This document shows positions 45,801-54,800 of a DNA stretch of 64,000 bases, in pieces. Origin of the DNA: Hippopus hippopus (taxonomy: Eukaryota > Mollusca > Bivalvia > Cardiida > Cardiidae); assembly GCA_946811185.2 (NCBI GenBank), contig OX328109.1, forward strand, positions 19,566,255 through 19,630,254. The letters are read 5' to 3'. A program made the translations under genes and the position numbers. Below the pieces are notes generated by a model. That model was not told the DNA's origin. It saw only the letters and a program-made list of their open reading frames with translations, and searched no databases. Within the stretch, counting starts at the first letter, position 1. Every line of letters starts with the position of its first letter.

Positions 45801-48800
45801 TCTTGTTTCATTATCATTTGGCCTTGAACCTCGATATTTGGTATTTATCTTCATTGTAGACCTTTACTGCTTAGTACTCAGGTGAGCGATATAGGACCAT
45901 CATGGTCCTCTTGTTTTTAGCTCACCTGAGCACGAAGTGCTCATGGTGAGCTTTTGTGATCGTGCTGTGTCCGGCGTGCGTCGTCCGTCGTCAACTTTTA
46001 CCTTGTGTACGCACTAGAGGCCACATTTTCAGTCCGATACTCATGAAAGTTGGTCAGAATGTTTGTCTCGATGATATCTCGGACGAGTTCGGAAATGGGT
46101 CATGTTGGGTCAAAAACTAGGTCACTAGGTCAAATCTTAGAAAAACCGTGTGTATGCTCCAGAGGCCACATTTATAGTCCGATACTCATGAAACTTGATC
46201 AGAATGTTTGCCTCGATGATATCTTGGATGAGTTTGAAAATGGGTCATGTGGGGTCAAAAACTAGGTCACTAGGTCAAATCTTAGAAAAACCTTGTGCAC
46301 ACTCTAGAGGCCACATTTTCAGTCCAATGCTCTTGAAAGTTGGTCAGAATGTTTGTCTTTATGATTTCTCGGACAAGTTCTAAAATGGGTCATGTCTGGT
46401 CAAAAAGTAGGTCACAAGGTCATATCTTAGAAAAACCTTGTGTACACTCTAGAGGCCACATTTTTGGTCCAAAACTCTTGAAATTTGGTCAGAATGTTTG
46501 TTCTGATGATATCTTGGACAAGTTTGAAAATGGGTCATGTCAGGCAAAAAACTAGGTCACTGGGTCAAATCTTAAAAAAAACCTTGTGTATGCTCTAGAG
46601 GTCACAGTTTCAGTTCAATTTTCTTGAAAGTTGGTCAGAATGTTTTACTTGATGACATCTCACATGACTTCGAAAATTGGTCATGTTGGGTCAGAAACTA
46701 GGTCAGTAGTTCAAATCTTAGAAAAAACCTGTGTATGCTCTATAGGCCACATTTTCTGTCCAATACGTATGAAAGGTGGTCCGGATCTTTGTTTTGATAA
46801 TATCTACAATGGGAAAATTGGCTATGGTTGGATAAAAAGTAGGTCACTGAGAGAAATTCTAGAAAAAGCTTGTGTATATGCTAGAGGCCAAATTTTCAGT
46901 CCAATAATTATGAAAACTTAGTAAATTGTTTGTCATGATATCTCAAAAGAGATTGAAAATGGGTCATGTTTGGTCAAAAGACTCAGGTGAGCGACTTTAG
47001 GGCCATCATGGCCCTCTTGTTTCTGTGAAAGTTTTGAATTTTACTGTGTAAATACAATACATATGCATTAGTGCAATATTTAATAGAAATACTTGTGTAG
47101 AAATTACTAATCAGACAATAATACACTGTATAATACTATTCTAATATGCCTGTTACATTAAATTATCAACCACTCAAGGTTTTTTGCGCTTTCTCTGTTG
47201 CTATTTTTTCTGATTTGTTCTCTGAACAGAAGTGATTTTTCATATATACTTAATCAGATATCATAAATTAAAAAAAGTGGTTGTTTTGATTGTTTCAGAC
47301 ATTGACTGGATAGAAAATGTTTTTAATATGTCACACCTAGTGAAAAATCTATCTTATTAAGGGTTGTAGTGTTGAAAAAGAACTTGATATTTTATATGAT
47401 GGATATAAAAGGAAATGTGAGTTTTTCTGATAATAGAAAAACCAAAGTGGTCATTGGACATAATAAACCCAATTTCTAGATCTCAGACTGGACTACAGTG
47501 TATGATAAGTATGCTTGTGCAATCTGGAGCCTTACTTACAGGGCTTAAGTCTGTCAGAGACATTTTGTCTCAGCCAATCAGATGTTTAGTCTAGGAATTT
47601 AGGGATCTGCAAGATTTAGAATGATAAGTAAACAAAGCACGTGATCTTTGATGTATTTAATGATCAAAAGTAATTGAAGTTGGTTCTTGACATTCTATAG
47701 TTCAAGATTTTAGTTACTAATTAAATACAGACACATCAATAGCTGAACTGATCAAAGAAGTTACAGATTCAGATGAGTTTATGGACTGCTTACGATGTCA
47801 ACAAGAGCTTTACAAAGGAGAAGATACAGATAAAGTCAATCCATACATTGAAGATTGTATCGGTAAAAGGGACCCAATTTCTAAGGTACACTGGATGAAG
47901 TTTTCTTTACCAGACAGTGACAGTCCTATTTCTTCACGATCTTGAAGAAAAAGGCTTTTGGAAAACATTATGAGAAAAGATGAAAATGTTGGTATCAGAC
48001 ATTTTTCTTTTTTCGTAATTGGTCTTTTACTCTTTACAAGACAAATGCCATCATTTGAGTCACATTTTATTTGTCATCAGAAAACGCTTTCAGCTTGGAC
48101 TGTTCTAAAAGTTTATTATTTGATTAAGAGTTTACTATAGTCTCTGTCAATTGTTTGACAATATTCTCTTTATTGCTGTTGAAATTAAAACAGTTCACCT
48201 CAAAGAAAAGGAGGAATATTACTTTGCACATGTCAGCCAGATGGTAAGTCAAAAATTGGACTAAAACTTGCTGGAACATCAACTACACACTGTTTGACTT
48301 TGGTTCTTCAAACTTTGTACAATTATTCTCTTGAAATGTAGCTAGATATAATCTGAAGAGGTCAAAGGTCATGGTCACAGTGCCCTGTTTGACAAGGCAC
48401 TGAAGAGGATGGGTTGTTTATTTATTATAGAAATCTTGTTTTTGGACTTTTTGATGAGTCAAAATATTACTGATTCAGCATATTTTCTCCATGATATGTA
48501 TTGAAAATCATTGCACCCAAGTCTTCATTGTGAATGTTTCTAGGGATCTCCAGTTAAAAAGTTACTTTCCATTTTCAAGAATACTGTGAGTTAAATGTTT
48601 CTTGACAAACTTGCAGAATAACAAATTGAAAACAATCAAAATACATATTAATCGGGAAATTTACTTTTTTGAAGGCTTTAAAAAAAATTGTTACTAGATA
48701 AGAAATCATTTGAAGTAAATTACTGTTTGTCAAAAGAAATTCTTGCTTTTCTCTACACTCTAGAGTGATTTTTTCTCTAGCAATACTAACTTTTTAAGCT

Positions 48801-51800
48801 GCCAAATTAGGGTTGTTTATGGTCTAATAGATTTGTTCTTCCACAGATACATTGTTTTTGGGTTTCATTTTTATGTTTTTCAGGTGTTAAGGCTAATTTG
48901 TATGCAGTCTTTCTGTAACAGTGGTTTGAAGCCAAAAGTGTTAGATTTTTACAAACGAGAGATAACCCAGGTAAATGAAGCATTTTCCCACAAGTAGACA
49001 GATTTTTTTGATATTTTGCAAGTTCTTTTTTTTTTCACAATTTATATCTCATCCTTATATTGATTACTGGACAATACATTGTATTTTCTTTTCTTTATTT
49101 CAGATTTTGCAATCAATAGAAGTTTATCCAAAAAAATAATTATACATTGTACATGTCTTTATTTTAGAATTTGAAGAGGTGTAGAATTTTAACATATATT
49201 TATGCAGAGCCCCTGTATCTTAGTCGGTAGCGTGGAGGACTTGAGAACAGGGGGTTGTGGGTTCGATCCCTGGCTCGGCCAATTTCTTTCCGAGGATTGA
49301 TGATAGTCATTGCAACAGGATTCATTCCTCTCCCATTGCTGACCATTGTCTCGACAATGGTTATGTGGGAAAGCAGCCAGTGGCTTGGAAAGAAAATTGT
49401 GCTGAGTACTGGTAAAAGAGACTCCAGAAAAGCATGAATAGGTGCACTGGTGGCTACTGCGATATAACTGAAATAATGTTGAAAACAGCGTTAAACACCA
49501 TACAATCAACCAAAACATTCATTTACAGTGCTTTTTCTTGTAGATGAAATGAATATCAATTAGGGGTCATTGGTTAAAACCCCCAGCTTGGCAAATTTCT
49601 CTCTGAGGGCTGATGGTTGTGATTGGGACAGGATTCATTCCTGCCTCACTGCAGATCATTGTTACAGCAACGGTGATGTGGAAAAGCAACAAGTAAAGAG
49701 GCATGGGAAGAATATTGTGTGAAGTACTTGTAAAAGAAACTTCCAAGAAAGCATGGATAAGTGCACTGAAATACTGCTGACAACAGCGTAAACCCTTCAC
49801 CACACAATTCAGAATTTTAAAAATCTTGAGGAAAAAGGGCTTTTTGAAACATTTCAGGAAAAGGACAAAATGCTGGTACCAGCAGTTTCTCCTGTACCCG
49901 CTATCTTTTCAATCTTACCAGAGATAAGTCTCATTATACAAGTCACGCTTTATTTGTTTTCTGTCTAGAAATGCTTTCAAATTGACAAGTCTAGAATTTT
50001 GTTGTGTGGTAAAGTGTTAAACAATATGCAAACAAGCTGAACAAAAAGCATAACTCCATAGTAGTAATAATACAAAACTCACCATTTACAAATGTCATGT
50101 TCAGGCTAGTTATATCTTGAGAATAGAAGCAGTTGCTTATGACAAGTGATTGCTCTTCTTCCTATAATGACTTTGAAAGCTGTCAGGTGCAGGGGCATAA
50201 ATAGTTGTTATTTTAAAGTAATAGTCTTTCTGCTGATGTATAGATACCTATTATCATTTTTTTAAGGAAATTTTTTAAATAAAGAACACCATAAAGGTAT
50301 CACTTATAACAACAAAGAAGCGCTTTGAGGATGGAGCATGTTGACAGGATGTACTAATTGTATAATTTCAGACCTATGGTTTCCAACACTTAGTTACATT
50401 AACAAATTTAGAAAAAGTTGGTTTACTGCGTCCTCACACTACAAGAACATATCAAGTGATACGAAAGTCCTTAAAATTGTCTGTGGAAGATGTTAATGAA
50501 ACGGTAAGTTTTGAAATTATTTTTAACAGACAATTAGAACTCTTCTTTACAGACAATTAGAACTCTTCTTTACAATGTGCAACTTATCTCTTCTGCTGTT
50601 GAACTCTTTACTGCATGACAAAGCTTTAGACTTGTTCATAATGATGAAAAACTGAGTCTGGGGCATATGATGAGGGATTGACTTTGAAAGGGTAGAAATC
50701 ACTGTCATTAAAAGAGAAAATGCTGGTATCATTGATGTTTTTAGAAGCCTTTTACTTTAATGCTTTATCAAACAATCCTGGGGTTTTTATGACCCTGGGA
50801 AAGAAGGCTTTTAAAATTATTGTGGGAAAAAGAGAAAATGCTGGTAACCAGTATTTTCTCCTTTTCCCACAATGTTTTCTACCCTATCAGAAATCTTAGG
50901 CTCATTTGTACTAAGTAATGATGCATGTATATTATTTTCAGACGTTTTGATCTTGAAAGAGTATAAAACTTGCTGTTTGGGAAAGGGTTAAGAGTACTAA
51001 CCCTTAGGCTGCTAAGCGTGACTCACTAAACTTTTGCGGACAGTGTAGATCAAGATCAGACTGCACAGAACATGCAGTCTGATCTTGGATCTACACTGTC
51101 CGAGGAGATACTATTCCCCAAAACATATTTTTGAAATAGCAGTATTAGGGATTTTACTTTCGAACTGAAAATTTCATTTTAGTTATATAGCAGTATAAGG
51201 GTTAAAAACAGATCATGTGGTTAATGGTGAACTCTTCACTATACAGAATATCTTTTGACATACAACTAACAAGTGTGACACATAGGATGTGCTGCTATTA
51301 TGCAATAGGGGGGAAGGAGAATGTGCTTTTTTTCCAATTATGTAAAAATATTTCTGGGAAAGAAGCCTTTGTTTGATGTGCACAATCGTTTTTTTTTTTT
51401 TAATGCAACTTTGTTAAATGTTCTACTGAAATGTAAAAAGTTGTGTTTTATTTATAAAGCCTGAAGGGAAGAAAAGATGATAAATGAAGGTAAAGTCTGT
51501 GTAGATTGTTACCTGTTTTCAGCACCACAGTTAGCTCCTTATCTTTTTATTTTGCCAGTTGGTGTCATTTTCTATGTCTGTCAGAACGGGTAAACCATTC
51601 ATAAAGTAAAATTGGGATTGTGATGTTTAAGCACCAACAACTGTTGTTGTGTAAGAAATTTTAGATCTTCTAAATCATGGTGTTGACTCTCTACCAAACG
51701 ACAAAAATTTTAGACTGATCCATAATGAAAGCATTTGCAGAAGACAAATTTAAGGTGGCCTAAATGACAAAATTTGTACTTGATAGGTAGAAAATTTCTC

Positions 51801-54800
51801 CTTTTCCCACAGTGTTTTTAAAAGGTTTTTTCCCTCAGGGTCTTTAAAAGTTGTGATTGTATGGTAAAGGGTTAATTATGAAAGAAGTCCTCAAGATTGA
51901 ATTATGTTACCTTACAGAATCCCAATGACATATCCTACGCATACAGTGGTTATGCCCCTTTAAGTGTCAGACTTGCCCAGTATCTTGCCAGACCTGGCTG
52001 GAGGGGTATTACAGAGGTTCTCACCTTGTTGCCCAGTCCCACATTCGATGAGGTGCAGCAGATACCTGTTGCTTTGAGAAAAAGAAGTAAGTTAACCCAT
52101 TACCTGACTATCCCATAACATAAGCCTTTTGAAAACATTTCGGGAAAAGGAGAAAATGCTTGTAACCAGCATTTTCTCCTTTTCCCACAATGTTTTCTAC
52201 CATTCCCTTAACAAGTTTCTGTTTTTGAGTTACATTTATTTTGTTGACTGCAAATACTTTGAATTTCGACAAGTCTGAAATTTTGTCATATGATAAAGAG
52301 CTTAGCAGCATGTTCAATGTTTGTCTGGGGTAATGTTGCACTTTATCGTTACCAGATGCCAAAATGTTAGACTTGTCCATATTGAAAGCATTTGCAGCAT
52401 TTGCTCTAAGAGTGGTTAAAAGTTAGACAATATCATGGGAAGAGCAGAAAATGCTGGTGTCCAGCATTTTCTCCTTTTTCTACAAAGGTTTTAGAATCCT
52501 TTTTCTTCAGGATTGTTAAAACGAGATTATTTTGTAAAAGGTTAAACTTTTTTACATCCTTTTTAGAAGAAGTAAATCTAGATGAGCGTGGTTTGATACT
52601 TAAATATTGGTGAAAACTTTGTGGCATGTGGGAAACTGCAGAAAAGAAACAATTTCTCCTTTTGTTGCAAGGTTTTCATAAAAACTGGTCTTCTTCAAGA
52701 TACGAAAAGTTGAGAGCAGGAAAGTGTTAACAGTAAGTAGACCTGGTTGCTGTGAGGTAGATTTTAGATAAATTGTAAATGATATATTTCAGGAGGTTCC
52801 ATCACGTCATCACATTCCAGTTTTGCAGACCAGAAAGTGACTCTAGTGTTCTTCTTAGGTGGTGTAACATATGGTGAAATAGCAGCTCTTCGATTTCTGG
52901 CACAACCAGATGATGGTAATAACTTACCATATCTTTTTTTGTTGTTTTTATCTCTCATACTATACAATGTTTGTGCTGCATGTGCAAACTATTTTACCTT
53001 TTTTTTCCTTTACATGTCTTTGTCCTCTCTAAATTGTTTGAAAATTATACATAGGACAAGTTGAGGAAATCTTGTCCTTTACTCTTGACCAAATGGCAAA
53101 ATTTTGAATTGAACATTTGAAGAGACATATCAGTGCCTGCTTAAATGCTGGGCTTTATCTTTGAAAGAGTAGCGTACATTGTGAAAAAAGGAGAAAATGC
53201 TGGTTACCAACATTTTCTCCTTTTTCCAAAATGTTTTCAGTAGCATTCATCTGCAAGATTGTTAAAACTGGATAATGTCTGGTAAAGTATAAGTAGGGAG
53301 AGTATGTCATTCATTCATTCATTCATTCATTCAATCATTCCAAATGAATGAAAGCTTGCTGATAATCTTCTGTTTTGAGCATTTATAATTTATCATGAAA
53401 AGGTATTTTTTCTTTATTGTAAAGGAAATCTGTTTGATCCTTGTAAGGGAACTGTTTGTTCTCAATACAGGTTTAGGGGATTGCATTATAGCCACCACCA
53501 AGTTAATTACAGGGAAGTCCTTGTTGGAATCTTTGTACGGGGAGCATGAACATGGTCAACTTATGGATGGTCCCATCCTGCGTCCTCCCAATCACTAGCA
53601 TGGTTATAAGTAAAACAGACTTGTGAATGACTTTCTTGATTGTAAGACCTTGTTGTAAGTCACCTTGACCTTTCCCTGACTTACTAGAATAACCTTTCCC
53701 TTTGTAATCTGCTAGCTTGAGTCAATTTTCTTTTCAACACTACACACATCCGCTTCTCAAAGAACGGAGAAATGATACTGGAGGATATAATTTCTGTAGG
53801 AAGTTCTAAATTTAACTCTTTACCACACAATCCAGAATTTTAATGATCTCTGACAGAGAAGGATTTTGAAAAAATTGTTGGAAAAGGAAAAAATGCTGGT
53901 AAGCAGCATTTTCCCACTATGTTTTCTACCCTATCATGTCAGGAGTCTTCTTCTGAGCTACATTTAATTTGTTGTCTGCAAATGCTTTCAATTTAGTAAA
54001 GTACACAATTTAGTTGTTTGGTAAAGAGTCAAAGCTATAAATTTTCTCCCAGAATCTCCAGAATATAAATGCAATTTACAGTTGCTGTCATTTACCCATT
54101 TCTGTGTAGGCTTAAAACCTGCAAGAACACTTCAGGAGTGCTCGCTGAAAAAGGGGCTTAATGCATATGCAAAAACCCATGTCAGCCTGGGCAGGTGGAA
54201 ACATTTTTGCTAATTGTAAAATTTCTGCAAGTCCTAGGACCATTTCACCTCATGATGCAGTCAGCTGTTTGACAAAACAGATCTTATTGATCCATAATTA
54301 TGTGATGACTTGCTTGGTATAATGCATCACAGAGATGCATTATACCCCTTTTGCCAGAGCATGGCTCACAAATTGCTAGTACACAAACATTATATTTAGA
54401 AGAAAGGAAGATGTAGAGTTTTTTGTTTTTTTGTTTTTTTGTCAGTATTATGGAAAAAATTGTTTGAAAATTATGATTGATTATAAAAGTGAAGTTATTG
54501 TTCCTCTTACCTCACTGTTTTTCAAGACTGTCAATATCAAGGTGTAAAAAGTACTATTTGTACAAATAATGGAGTAAATGCAATATATGCAATGTTACTG
54601 ATTTAAAACAAGTAGGAATATCATTTGAATTACATGTATGCACAGAATATTGAATCTTATTTATCCGCCTCGCCACAAACTTTTAGACTTCTGTAGCTGA
54701 CAAATTTAAATTTCTACAAATGAGCTCAGATTCTCTTTTAGGGTAGAAAACAATATGGAAAAAAACATTGTGGAAAAAAGGAGAAAATGCTGGTTACCAG

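Noticed and set aside
44272..47022. Coding repeat protein from the ~145-bp units (open frames 46050-46921)
   Set aside because: The frames shift between units, contain stops, and the DNA repeats across an intron with transposon-like ends.
48180..48245. Extra VPS33A exon (open stretch before ATGGTAAGT)
   Set aside because: Exons 10 and 11 already join in frame as in orthologues, and the stretch has no similarity to the family.
53471..53598. Exon 15a as a decayed pseudo-exon
   Set aside because: Acceptor, phase and frame are intact and differences from 15b in the shared block are largely synonymous; kept as a probable real alternative exon.
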